Below are positions 1-7,848 of a stretch of 64,000 bases of DNA, one piece after another. The DNA lies in contig NZ_FOIR01000002.1 in assembly GCF_900111145.1 (NCBI RefSeq), positions 124,001 through 188,000 on the forward strand. The letters are read 5' to 3'. The notes beneath the pieces are model-generated. The model made no database searches, was not told the DNA's origin, and was given only the letters and a program-made list of their open reading frames with translations. The stretch's first letter is position 1. Each line of letters starts with the position of its first letter. The DNA comes from Roseivirga pacifica (GTDB lineage Bacteria; Bacteroidota; Bacteroidia; Cytophagales; Cyclobacteriaceae). The translations under genes were made by a program, and so were the position numbers.

Positions 1-970
1 TCCGCTTCATTTGCTGATTGATCACCGTCCCATTGTCATAGCTTCTGGTAATAAATTCATTTTTATTGAGTGTTTGGGTGTAAAGATTATCGGCTTGAAG
101 GAATAGGTTGACCTTGTTCTTTCTGTGATTCAGTAGGATAGAGGGATTAATTTTTGGAGTTGCCGTGTATTGTGGGCGAATGTTGGGAAGGTTCTCCTTA
201 CGTACCCAAAGTGCGCCTAAGCCCGTAGAAAGCCCAACCTTTCCGTTGAAGCCTTGCTGGTCTTCTTTCTTGAGAATGATATTGATGATACCCGCATTGC
301 CATTGGCATCGTACTTCGCTGATGGATTGTTGATGATCTCAATTCGGTCTACCGCAGAGGCCGGAATATTATCCAATCCGTTTTGATTGCCAAAGCCAGT
401 AATGGCGGTTTGTTTGCCATCAATCAGAATCATCACCTGGCTATTGCCTCTTAGCTGCACTTGACCGTCTTGTGTGGTTACTCCAGGAAGGTTGTTCATA
501 GACTGAAGCACACTTCCACCCGACTGACTCACATTCTGATCGACCGAGTAAGTCTTTTTGTCCATGGCTTCATTCACTGCCTCGCGTTGTCCGGTTACGG
601 TTACTTCACCGAGAGATTCAGCACTTTCTTCCATAAAGATGGTTCCCAAATTCAGATACTGAGAGTTAGAACCAACAAAGAGTGTTGTAGTATGGTCTTT
701 ATAGCCAACAAAAGAGACCTGCAGTATATAATCTCCTGGTTCAATCTCTTTCAGACTAAAAAGGCCATTTTCAATGCTAACTGTTCCAGTAATAAAAACA
801 GAGTCTTTGGGGCTTTTAAGTACTACATTCACAAAAGGCATGGCTTCTTGCGAAGCCTTGTCTTTTATGTTGCCCGAAACATTCACCGATGCATTTTGGG
901 CAAAGGCAAAACCGGGAATTAAAATGAAAATCAGGTAGAAATAATTACTCAGTTTAGTTGTTGTCATCAT
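1..970 (-). CDS. Outer-membrane beta-barrel / TonB-dependent receptor, N-terminal part
   Basis: Only the first 323 codons are inside the window; the gene continues past base 1. The protein begins MMTTTKLSNYFYLIF, a signal peptide ending near AFAQ. A carboxypeptidase-regulatory-like (CarboxypepD_reg) beta domain follows at about residues 30-110, and then a TonB plug with the sequence LRGNSQVMILIDGK and the phrase IEIINNPSAKYDANGNAGIINI, which is typical of the outer-membrane beta-barrel family (PF14905) rather than SusC. The ATG at 970 lies inside the 3' end of the preceding gene: GATGATGACAACAACTAA holds both the last codons and stop of the PepSY-like gene and this start, so translation is probably coupled. 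It is the last visible gene of a two-component operon, and its ligand is unknown. The start is chosen for the signal peptide and the overlap. Confidence 0.82.
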   Translation of the reverse strand, partial: MMTTTKLSNYFYLIFILIPGFAFAQNASVNVSGNIKDKASQEAMPFVNVVLKSPKDSVFITGTVSIENGLFSLKEIEPGDYILQVSFVGYKDHTTTLFVGSNSQYLNLGTIFMEESAESLGEVTVTGQREAVNEAMDKKTYSVDQNVSQSGGSVLQSMNNLPGVTTQDGQVQLRGNSQVMILIDGKQTAITGFGNQNGLDNIPASAVDRIEIINNPSAKYDANGNAGIINIILKKEDQQGFNGKVGLSTGLGALWVRKENLPNIRPQYTATPKINPSILLNHRKNKVNLFLQADNLYTQTLNKNEFITRSYDNGTVINQQMKR

Positions 971-1430
971 CGTTTTCCTCGTCTCCTTCTTCATCGTCAG
1001 ATTCTTTCTTCTTGGTTAGTTTTCCGTTAGCATCAATCACCACCTCAAACTCTTCCTCGCCTACTTCAATCTCAAATTCGTAAGATTTTCCGGAGGCGGT
1101 TTCTGCTATTTCAGCTCCTTCAATGTCGTAATCGGTAAAATTCTGATCGAGAATGGCCTTAATATTAGCAGGGATTTCTGATTTTTTGATTTCATACTCT
1201 GTTTCTTTCCATTCACCATTGACAGAGAAATTGGCAGAATATTCCTTGCCGTTCATTTTGAATTCGGCTTCCCATTCAGTTTCGTCTTCCATGTCCCACG
1301 AAACCTTTTTGGCGCTAGGAAACTTTTGAGCAAAGGCGCTTTTGACCTTCTCGGGCACATTCTTTTGCTGTGCACATGATACAGTTGAAATGGCCAGCAT
1401 GAGGACCATTGTAAGGATTAAGTTTTTCAT
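954..1430 (-). CDS. PepSY-like domain lipoprotein
   Basis: A 158-residue exported protein. The signal peptide ends in a lipobox-like STVSC near residue 19, so it is probably an outer-membrane or periplasmic lipoprotein. The body contains two tandem PepSY-like units (DUF2874, beta-lactamase-inhibitor-protein-like fold): VKSAFAQKFPSAKKVSW with WEAEFKMNGKEYSANFS, and IKAILDQNF with YEFEIEVGEEEFEVVIDANG. The C-terminus is a very acidic tail (DDEEGDEENDDDNN). Proteins of this family often sit next to two-component systems in Bacteroidota, where they may act as periplasmic ligand or metal sensors or modulators; that role is inferred. It lies 69 bp downstream of the COG4705 gene and overlaps the receptor gene by 17 bp. 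A copy of the putative response-regulator site lies 45-61 bp upstream of its start. Confidence 0.8.
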   Translation of the reverse strand: MKNLILTMVLMLAISTVSCAQQKNVPEKVKSAFAQKFPSAKKVSWDMEDETEWEAEFKMNGKEYSANFSVNGEWKETEYEIKKSEIPANIKAILDQNFTDYDIEGAEIAETASGKSYEFEIEVGEEEFEVVIDANGKLTKKKESDDEEGDEENDDDNN

Positions 1431-1474
1431 AATTATATGTTTTGAACTAATGTTGATTCAAGGTCTAAATGAAT

Positions 1475-1491
1475 TTGGAAGACATTTAGAA
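1475..1491 (-). promoter_or_regulatory. Putative response-regulator site, copy 3 (before PepSY-like gene)
   Basis: On the plus strand this reads TTGGAA GACAT TTAGAA: two six-base half-sites whose starts are 11 bp apart. The same arrangement is found upstream of the COG4705 gene and of the response regulator. Direct repeats at 10-11 bp spacing are the usual binding layout of OmpR/PhoB-type regulators, and one is encoded at the head of this operon. Confidence 0.5.
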
Positions 1492-1499
1492 TTAGAAGA

Positions 1500-2249
1500 T
1501 CAGCCAAGAGTTTTTTTGTTTTTTTCTTGTCTATGAGCTACCAAAACGAGAATAGTTAGAACAATCATAGCTACCAAAGAAGCTGGTACTGTTCCGAGAT
1601 CAAGCCCTCCTTTTGCTGCAGGTTTGGTGAGGAAGTCTCCAAAGGTGGCACCGAATGGTCGGGTGAAGACAAAAGCGAGCCAGAACAGAAGTACCTCGTT
1701 CAGTTTGGTGTTATAATGAAGCAGTATAACTACTGCAATTACTCCGGCAGTAACCAATGCACCTTCGAGATATGACAATCCAGCCACATCGCTCAGATAG
1801 TCCCCAAATGCAGTGCCCAAACTGTTGGAGAAGAGAATGGCAATCCAATAGAACATCTCTCTCTTATTATTGACTATAGGATAGACCTCAAGGTTTTTGA
1901 ATTTCCTGTGCCAAATGAATAGTGTGAGGATCAAACAGGAGAGGAGTAAGATGCTTCCTGCGGTATAACCTAAGTGTAAGCTTCTGTCTATGAAGTCTGA
2001 GATTTCAGTTCCAAGTGTGGTGGTGGCTATTATTACCAGCCAGAAAATTACAGGTATGTAGGTTTTGGATCTTAACTGAATTACCAATACCAATAGAAAA
2101 GCCAGCACAGTTATGCCTAAACTGACTGAATATCCAAGATTGACGGTCATGGAGAGAAAATCCCCGAAAGTTTCACCCAGAGTTGTAGCTATGATTTTCA
2201 TAAGCCAGAATAGCAGGGTGATTTGCGCTACTTTATTCTTTTCATACAT
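1500..2249 (-). CDS. COG4705-type integral membrane protein with four internal repeats
   Basis: A 249-residue, almost wholly hydrophobic protein with about seven to eight predicted membrane segments. It contains four copies of a short signature, each at the start of a membrane segment: TLGETFGDFLS, TLGTEISDFID, SLGTAFGDYLSD and PFGATFGDFLTKP, so the protein is built from repeated two-helix units. This matches the uncharacterised membrane-anchored COG4705 family; no enzymatic or transport activity is established. The conserved G-D pairs inside the membrane suggest an ion- or metal-binding path, but this is only inference. It is the third gene of the operon, 27 bp after the kinase, and has its own copy of the direct-repeat motif upstream (2282-2298). 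Confidence 0.78.
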   Translation of the reverse strand: MYEKNKVAQITLLFWLMKIIATTLGETFGDFLSMTVNLGYSVSLGITVLAFLLVLVIQLRSKTYIPVIFWLVIIATTTLGTEISDFIDRSLHLGYTAGSILLLSCLILTLFIWHRKFKNLEVYPIVNNKREMFYWIAILFSNSLGTAFGDYLSDVAGLSYLEGALVTAGVIAVVILLHYNTKLNEVLLFWLAFVFTRPFGATFGDFLTKPAAKGGLDLGTVPASLVAMIVLTILVLVAHRQEKNKKTLG

Positions 2250-2276
2250 CTTTCAATTTTTCTTCCAACTAAGGAA

Positions 2277-3587
2277 TCAATTTGGAAGAAAGTCTGAATT
2301 CCAGAAGTTGACGGAAAAAATATGATGACCTTTTTCGAAAGCATAGTAGACCTGCCAACCATACTGTTTAGCAACCTCGCTAACAATTGCCAAGCCTAAG
2401 CCACTGCTTACTTTGTTGGAGGTTGATGAGGAGAAACGCTTGAAGAGAGAATCTTCATTCAAGACGAATTCTCCACTATTGTAAACGTATAAGGTGCCAT
2501 TTTCTAGTTTCAATATGATACTTCCGTTTTCTACATTGTGCCTGATAGCATTGGAAAATAGATTGTTGAGAAGGGTTTCTAATAAAAATGGATTGGCTTG
2601 GATAGTGTAGCTTTCCTGAATGTCGTTGTGAATGCTGATTTCCTCATTTTCTGCATAGTCCTCAAAAAGCGAAATGCAGAATTTCATGGCTGATTTAATA
2701 TCTATATCTTCTTGCTGTTCGAATTGCTGGTTTTCCACTTTTGCAAGAAGGAGCAAGTTCTTATTTATGCGAGACAGACGGGAGAGTGGTGCTTCTATAC
2801 CATTGATGATCTCAGAGATTTCCGAACTAATATCTTTTTCCTGAAGTAATAGGTCAAGCTTAGACTTGAGCAGTGCAATAGGAGTCTGCAGCTCATGGCT
2901 AGCGTTCTCGGTGAATGCCTTTTGCTGTTGATAGACAACAAGATTTCGTTCGACCAGTTTTTGTAACGATTCATTCAATTCCTGAAACTCAAGAATATTT
3001 GTGTCCTCCAATTCCAGACCCTTTGATCTGGATAAGTCGAAGGCTCTCAGATTAAGTAGGGTTTGGTAGAACGGCTGCCAACTGCTTTTGGATATTCTCC
3101 TGTTCAGCACCATGAAGCCCAAGACCAGAATTAGGAGAAATCCTGCGGTTACCAGCGTTATAGCCATAAATGTCTCATCCGATTCTTCTAGGTTGGTTTC
3201 TATGGTGATGAAGTAGGGCTTTCCGTTCAACTCAATATACGATTTGAGGCCTCTGAATCGGTCCTCTCCATCATCCAGATCATATTCATTCGGTCTGATT
3301 ACCTCATAGATACTATCCTGAAATACTTGCTTTTGTGGTGCTGGAGAGATGGCAATGCCCGGCTGAACTTGTCCCCATAGTCGATTGACCAGTTTTAATT
3401 CCTCTGCTTCAAAGTGCTGCTTCACCAGTTTTTCTTTGGTATGCTCAAGGGTAAGCCAGTTGTTTTCGTCTAGCTCATTGACCCAAATGTAGTCTACTAC
3501 CCAGGCATAAACTGGTATGCTCACTGCCAGAATGACTAGCGCGTAAATGGCAAATGCCTTTAAGGGTCTGTGGAGTAGTTTTGTCAT
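2277..3587 (-). CDS. Sensor histidine kinase
   Basis: A membrane-bound histidine kinase of the OmpR-partner type. It has an N-terminal membrane helix (about residues 10-31), a periplasmic sensing loop of roughly 105 residues, a second helix (about 143-161), then a HisKA domain with the H-box sequence NASHELQTPIALL (phospho-acceptor His near residue 231) and a HATPase domain with N-box NLFSNAIRHN and a GLGLAIV G-box. I prefer the ATG at 3587 because it forms an ATGA overlap with the stop of the response regulator; an in-frame ATG three codons upstream (3596) is the alternative. It probably phosphorylates the regulator encoded just upstream. The co-transcribed PepSY-like lipoprotein and receptor could feed the signal to its periplasmic loop. 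Confidence 0.9.
   Translation of the reverse strand: MTKLLHRPLKAFAIYALVILAVSIPVYAWVVDYIWVNELDENNWLTLEHTKEKLVKQHFEAEELKLVNRLWGQVQPGIAISPAPQKQVFQDSIYEVIRPNEYDLDDGEDRFRGLKSYIELNGKPYFITIETNLEESDETFMAITLVTAGFLLILVLGFMVLNRRISKSSWQPFYQTLLNLRAFDLSRSKGLELEDTNILEFQELNESLQKLVERNLVVYQQQKAFTENASHELQTPIALLKSKLDLLLQEKDISSEISEIINGIEAPLSRLSRINKNLLLLAKVENQQFEQQEDIDIKSAMKFCISLFEDYAENEEISIHNDIQESYTIQANPFLLETLLNNLFSNAIRHNVENGSIILKLENGTLYVYNSGEFVLNEDSLFKRFSSSTSNKVSSGLGLAIVSEVAKQYGWQVYYAFEKGHHIFSVNFWNSDFLPN
2282..2298 (-). promoter_or_regulatory. Putative response-regulator site, copy 2 (before COG4705 gene)
   Basis: Plus-strand TTGGAA GAAAG TCTGAA, half-sites 11 bp apart, 33-49 bp upstream of the COG4705 start and partly inside the last codons of the kinase gene. 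TTCTTCCAA at about 2260-2268 is inverted to TTGGAAGAA here, so the same bases could also form a hairpin between the two genes. Confidence 0.48.
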
Positions 3588-4258
3588 TGTTCCCATTTAT
3601 AACCTGTTCCGTAAATGGTTTTTATATAATCTCCGTAGCCAGCTTCCTTCAGTTTCCGCTTCAGGTTTTTTACATGTGCATAAACGAAGTCATGATTGTC
3701 GAACATATCGGCAAAATCGCCCGATAAATGCTCGGCCAATGCACTTTTGGAAAGTACCCTATTCTTATTCCCAACAAAGAACAGCAGTAATTGAAACTCT
3801 TTTTTTGTTATGTTGACGAACTGATTCTGCACCTTGACGGTTTTGGCCTGCAAGTCAATTTCTATTTCATTGTGATGTATAATATTGCTGCTATTGAAAT
3901 GCTTTCTACGAATGAGGGATTCTATTCTGGCAGCTAGCTCAGCTTGATGGAAGGGTTTTGCTAAATAATCATCTGCACCCAGCTTAAGCCCTTTAACCTT
4001 GTCTTCAATAGAGTTTTTTGCGGATATAATGATGACACCATCTTGCTTGTTTAGCTCTTTCAGTTCATTCAAGATGGACAAACCATCACCTCCAGGCAAC
4101 ATCAGGTCCAGTAAAATGCAGTCATACTCGTAAGCCGATATTTTATCCATGGCCTCTTCAAAATCAAAAGCCCACTCACAGAGATATTGCTCGCTTGCCA
4201 AAAACTTCATCATGTCTTTGGCTAATTCTTGCTCGTCTTCTATAATCAGGATTTTCAT
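3584..4258 (-). CDS. OmpR/PhoB-family response regulator
   Basis: A 224-residue two-domain regulator. The receiver domain (about 1-118) has the acidic pair in IIEDEQ, the phospho-acceptor Asp 51 in CILLDLMLPGGDG, and the conserved Lys in DDYLAKPF. The C-terminal winged helix (about 128-222) has the usual TKKEFQLL and HVKNLKRKL recognition region ending in TIYGTGYKW. It is the first gene of the minus-strand operon and its stop overlaps the kinase start. A direct repeat of TTGGAA at 11-bp spacing lies 22-38 bp upstream of its start, consistent with autoregulation. Family assignment is secure; the signal and full regulon are unknown. Confidence 0.93.
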   Translation of the reverse strand: MKILIIEDEQELAKDMMKFLASEQYLCEWAFDFEEAMDKISAYEYDCILLDLMLPGGDGLSILNELKELNKQDGVIIISAKNSIEDKVKGLKLGADDYLAKPFHQAELAARIESLIRRKHFNSSNIIHHNEIEIDLQAKTVKVQNQFVNITKKEFQLLLFFVGNKNRVLSKSALAEHLSGDFADMFDNHDFVYAHVKNLKRKLKEAGYGDYIKTIYGTGYKWEQ

Positions 4259-4279
4259 TGCCGCTAATTACCCTGCAAT

Positions 4280-4296
4280 TTGGAAGAAAATTGGAA
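4280..4296 (-). promoter_or_regulatory. Putative response-regulator site, copy 1 (autoregulatory)
   Basis: Plus-strand TTGGAA GAAAA TTGGAA: two identical hexamers with starts exactly 11 bp apart, just upstream of the response-regulator start at 4258. This is the best-conserved of the three copies in the operon. Confidence 0.55.
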
Positions 4297-4700
4297 TTAT
4301 AGTAAACAGGAGTAATCATGAAAAAGGTCTAGAGTGTATTTAAACTCCCCACTCTGTCTGATCCGATTTATAATTTTAGTTATTGTAACAATATTGAGAT
4401 TCGAAATAAGCGCTATACTATTAAAACTTAATTATGAATTTTATTCCTTGGGTGAGCAATCACTAATAATGCGAATATGAAAGTAAAAAGATACAGGCAC
4501 TCGTTAACAAGGAAAAAGGAATATGTTCAGGTTTTGCTGCTAAACATACTGTTTGATTTTCGTAAGTTTTGATTTGAAATAGGTAATAATTCTTGCCTTA
4601 AAGGCGCTTGTTTTGTTTTGATAGAATTATACCAAAAACCACTTTGTTCAAACCATCGAGTTACCAATTAGCCGGATTTATTGACTAAAGCAGAAAACAC
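4297..4700. other. Intergenic region between divergent regulators
   Basis: AT-rich DNA separating the two-component operon from the AraC-type gene at 4701. Apart from the regulator site at its left end I see no gene, terminator or repeat. A 31-codon frame at 4477-4572 has no signal peptide, family resemblance or conserved context and is not called. Confidence 0.6.
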
Positions 4701-5645
4701 ATGGCAAAGACTTGGTCTGATATGTTTGAATATTATAAATTTCTATTCATGAGAGGTGCAGAGTCATTAGAGGAGTTTTATAAAAGGAAGTTTCAATGGG
4801 TTCCTGAGGAGATCAGAAAAGACATCGGTCACTTTAACCTATTTAAGCTAAAACCAGACTTTTGCGGCCCTGATAGTATTCCATACCGTAGAAGAGACTT
4901 TTATAAAGTGATGCTAATGAAGGGCCACAGCCGCGTGCACTATGCCGATAAGGTAGTGGAAGTAAAAAGCTATGCGCTTTCTTTCTCTAACCCCAAAATC
5001 CCTTACAAATGGGAGCACATAGCACCTATGGAAGAATGCACTTACTGCATCTTTAGTGCCGATTTTTTCCATCAGTTTGGGCACTTTCACGATTACGAAG
5101 TTTATCAACCTAATGGTACGCACATATTTGAGTTAACAGAAGATCAGGCAGCAGAAGTGCGCGTGGTCTTCGATAAGATGGAGGCTGAATTTAAGTCGGA
5201 GTACAAATACAAATACGATGCGGTTAGAAATCAGATCTTTGAGTTGTTGCACTATGCACTCAAGCTGCAACCGTCAGAAGAGCTGAATGTGCAGCCTATG
5301 AATGCATCTAGGCGAATTGCGATGCTGTTTATGGAGCTGTTAGAACGGCAGTTTCCGATTGATGAACCAAATCAGTACGTAGCCATGCGATCGGCTTCAG
5401 AGTTTGCAGAGCATTTAAATGTGCACGTAAATCATTTGAACAGATCGGTAAAGGAAGCCACGGAAAAAACCACTACGCAGCTAATAGCCGAGCGAATTTT
5501 GCAAGAAGCCAAAGTGCTGCTGAAACAAACCGCTTGGTCTGTTTCCGAGATTGCTTACGCATTAGGTTTTAACGAGGTAACGCACTTTAATAACTTCTTT
5601 AAAAAGCATCAGGAACTGAGCCCTTTGAAGTTTAGAAATGCTTAG
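4701..5645 (+). CDS. AraC-family transcriptional regulator
   Basis: A 314-residue regulator. The C-terminal ~100 residues form the double helix-turn-helix of the AraC family: SEFAEHLNVHVNHLNRSVKE for the first helix pair and WSVSEIAYALGFNEVTHFNNFFKK for the second, with the usual SPLKFR end. The N-terminal ~190 residues look like a cupin-like sensor (KVMLMKGHSRVHYADKVVEV, SNPKIPYKW) seen in many Bacteroidota AraC proteins. Its stop is 5 bp from the stop of a second, convergent AraC gene. No ligand can be read from the sequence. The NTF2-like genes and the molybdenum hydroxylase are the nearest plausible targets, but that is a guess from position. An internal ATG at 4722 is an alternative start. 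Confidence 0.88.
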   Translation: MAKTWSDMFEYYKFLFMRGAESLEEFYKRKFQWVPEEIRKDIGHFNLFKLKPDFCGPDSIPYRRRDFYKVMLMKGHSRVHYADKVVEVKSYALSFSNPKIPYKWEHIAPMEECTYCIFSADFFHQFGHFHDYEVYQPNGTHIFELTEDQAAEVRVVFDKMEAEFKSEYKYKYDAVRNQIFELLHYALKLQPSEELNVQPMNASRRIAMLFMELLERQFPIDEPNQYVAMRSASEFAEHLNVHVNHLNRSVKEATEKTTTQLIAERILQEAKVLLKQTAWSVSEIAYALGFNEVTHFNNFFKKHQELSPLKFRNA

Positions 5646-5650
5646 TGAAA

Positions 5651-6550
5651 TTAAGTAGATGAGGCTCTAAACTCCAAAGGGGTAATGCCCACTTGCTGTT
5701 TGAACAATCGGCTAAAGTGTTGTGGGTACTTAAAGCCCAATTCAAAAGCTATTTCTTTTACCGATTTTTCGGAGTCAAATATTTTGTCTTTGGCTACTCG
5801 TATTAGAACATTTTGAATTTGTTCTTGAGCAGACTTGCCCGTTTCTTTCTTTACTAAATCACCAAAGTAGTTGGCAGAAAGGTTCAATTCATCAGCAAAA
5901 TATGCTACCGAGGGTAGGCCTAAGGTATAGGGTTTCTCCGACTTGAAATAAGCGTTTAAAGAATTCTCGAAGCGTGAAAGAATGCCTGCATTAACATGTT
6001 CTCTGGTGATAAATTGCCTGTCGTAGAATCGTTCACAATACTCCAATATTAAAGCAATATTTGATGAAATCAGCTTTTTGCTGTGCTTGTCTACCGGCTG
6101 TTTTAGCTCGGCATCAATTTTGTAGAAAATGTCTTTTAGAGTTTGCTCTTCCAGTTTTGAAAGGTGCAGTGCTTCATCCAAGTTGTAAGAAAAGAATCCA
6201 TAATCATCTATAAGTTGTGGTAACCTTGTCCCAACAATTAAGTCTGGGTGAAATGAAAGCGCCAGTCCATGTGGTTGATACACTTCTGTATTGAAAGAAG
6301 CATCAAGAACTTGTCCTGGGCCTACAAAAACAACGGTGCTTTCCTGGTAGTCATAAGTGTTTTTACCATACATCAAATTGCCACAATCAACTTGCTTAAG
6401 AATGATGGCATAAATTCCGAATTCCATCCTGTGCCCCGAACGAGGATTGGCTTTTGAAAAATCAGTGACACAAACCAATGGATGGAAAGTGGGGTGATTG
6501 TTGAATTCATTTGAGGCTTTAATAGAATCAATAATGACAGATTTGCTCAT
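5651..6550 (-). CDS. AraC-family transcriptional regulator
   Basis: A 299-residue AraC-family regulator transcribed away from the NTF2-like genes. The N-terminal region (to about residue 190) is a cupin-type ligand domain. The C-terminal domain has the two helix-turn-helix units: VAYFADELNLSANYFGDLVK and KSVKEIAFELGFKYPQHFSRLFK, ending QVGITPLEFR. The 142-bp gap to the secreted NTF2-like gene at 6693 is divergent, the normal arrangement for a local regulator and its target, so control of 6693-7639 is a reasonable inference. It is not closely similar to the convergent AraC protein at 4701 outside the DNA-binding region. Confidence 0.88.
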   Translation of the reverse strand: MSKSVIIDSIKASNEFNNHPTFHPLVCVTDFSKANPRSGHRMEFGIYAIILKQVDCGNLMYGKNTYDYQESTVVFVGPGQVLDASFNTEVYQPHGLALSFHPDLIVGTRLPQLIDDYGFFSYNLDEALHLSKLEEQTLKDIFYKIDAELKQPVDKHSKKLISSNIALILEYCERFYDRQFITREHVNAGILSRFENSLNAYFKSEKPYTLGLPSVAYFADELNLSANYFGDLVKKETGKSAQEQIQNVLIRVAKDKIFDSEKSVKEIAFELGFKYPQHFSRLFKQQVGITPLEFRASST

Positions 6551-6692
6551 GGATTTTCGATTTACACCTAAACTAATTATAAAAGACTCAATTCTCTGCC
6601 CTAATCAGTAAAACTGGTTAGTCAAACCGTAATCTGTATAAGCATAGTCTTAAGGAATGAAGGCATCTTGCATAAAAGAAAAGATTAAAATT

Positions 6693-7160
6693 ATGAGAAA
6701 AGTATCAATAGCTGCCTTTGTTTTCTTGATGGCTGCATCGTTCGCTTTTTCGCAATCTAATTCAAGCGTGCTTTCAAAAGAACAGAGCGAAATCATAGAG
6801 TTGTCCAAGAAGAAATGGCAATGGATGGCCGACAAAAATGTTGAGAAGTTGCGGGGGCTATTCCACGATGAGTCAAAATTCGTTCATATGAGTGGCGCTT
6901 GGAAAAAGGAAAGAGAGCTAGAAATTATTGAAACCGGAAGTATTTGGTACAAAGAAGCGATAATTCATGATGTGGATGCCGAAGTGGTTGGTAATACGGC
7001 CATTTTGTGGAGCAGAATTACATTAAATTCTAATGTAAGAGGGAATGACGTTTCAGTCGAGTTCACAGTAACCGAGGTTTTCGAAAAATCGGGCACTGAT
7101 TGGAAGCTTTTAGCGCTAACCTTCAGCAGCGTTCGTGATACTCATGTGATTGAACATTAA
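6693..7160 (+). CDS. Secreted NTF2-like (DUF4440-type) protein, first tandem copy
   Basis: A protein of about 155 residues with a signal peptide (MRKVSIAAFVFLMAASFAFSQ) followed by an NTF2-like alpha+beta domain: WQWMADKNVEKLRGLFHDESKFVHMSG, then WYKEAIIHDVDAEVVGNTAILWSRI and a final VTEVFEKSGTDWKLLALTFS strand. This is the DUF4440 / SnoaL-like fold, used by small isomerases and ligand-binding proteins; no catalytic residue can be assigned. An in-frame ATG at 6657 would put twelve charged residues before the signal peptide, so 6693 is preferred. The next gene encodes a clear paralogue 11 bp downstream. Divergent from an AraC regulator. Confidence 0.82.
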   Translation: MRKVSIAAFVFLMAASFAFSQSNSSVLSKEQSEIIELSKKKWQWMADKNVEKLRGLFHDESKFVHMSGAWKKERELEIIETGSIWYKEAIIHDVDAEVVGNTAILWSRITLNSNVRGNDVSVEFTVTEVFEKSGTDWKLLALTFSSVRDTHVIEH

Positions 7161-7171
7161 GCAAAACTAAA

Positions 7172-7639
7172 ATGATCAAAGAAAATCAATTGAATAAAGT
7201 ACTGAGAATAGGGGTGCTGTTGCTTTTTGCAGCCATAGTAAGTGTTCAGGAATCATTTGCTCAAAACATTCCGGTTCAGAACGAAATTATTGAGCTCTCT
7301 AAAAATAAATGGCAATTAATGGCCGACAAAGATGTAGAGGCTTTGGATAAGCTGTTTGACGAGCAGTCAGTCTTTGTCCATATGGGCGGTTCATGGGGTA
7401 AGGAACAAGAGTTAGGTATAATTGAAAGTGGCGGAATTCACTATAAGAAGGCCGATGTTCATGAAGTGTCTGTGGAAGTAATAAATGATACTGCCATTCT
7501 GTTGAACAGAATTACGTTGTTGGCTGTGGTGGGCGGCAATGAGGTTACTAACCCATTTATGGTCACAGAAGTGTACATTAAAAAAGGCGGTGATTGGAAG
7601 CTTGGGTCTTTGAGTTTTACCAGATTAATGACCCCTTAA
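7172..7639 (+). CDS. Secreted NTF2-like (DUF4440-type) protein, second tandem copy
   Basis: A 155-residue paralogue of the preceding protein. It has an N-terminal signal peptide (hydrophobic stretch VLLLFAAIVSVQESFAQ) and the same fold landmarks: EIIELSKNKWQLMADKDVEALDKLFDEQ, FVHMGGSWGKEQELGIIESG, INDTAILLNRITL and VTEVYIKKGGDWKLGSLSF. The two proteins share runs such as IIELSK-KWQ-MADK-VE and EQEL-IIE-G, so the pair arose by local duplication. They are probably co-transcribed (11-bp gap). Function unknown; a homo- or heterodimer is plausible because NTF2-like proteins are commonly dimeric. Confidence 0.8.
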   Translation: MIKENQLNKVLRIGVLLLFAAIVSVQESFAQNIPVQNEIIELSKNKWQLMADKDVEALDKLFDEQSVFVHMGGSWGKEQELGIIESGGIHYKKADVHEVSVEVINDTAILLNRITLLAVVGGNEVTNPFMVTEVYIKKGGDWKLGSLSFTRLMTP

Positions 7640-7848
7640 ACTGAAAAAAACAAGGCATAAGTGAAGCCGAGGGAGGTATTGCCTTCGAGCGCTGTGCCTT
7701 TTATGTCGAATAAGCCTATTCATTCATCCGACTAATCCTGCACTTCATCGGGAGTGTTTGAATTTCGTAAGTCGATGTTTGAAATGCTTAATTATTCGTA
7801 AATTATAAGTGTTAAACTGCATGTCAAATCCATCATAATCAAATATTT

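Noticed and set aside
2255-2290. Intrinsic terminator between the histidine kinase and COG4705 genes
   Set aside because: TTCTTCCAA / TTGGAAGAA can pair, but the loop is long, the stem is AT-rich and the arm coincides with a repeated regulator-like motif. The downstream genes look like part of the same operon.
4477-4572. 31-codon frame (MKVKRYRHSLTRKKEY...) in the gap between divergent regulators
   Set aside because: Very short, no signal peptide, no family resemblance and no spacing or coupling to a neighbour.
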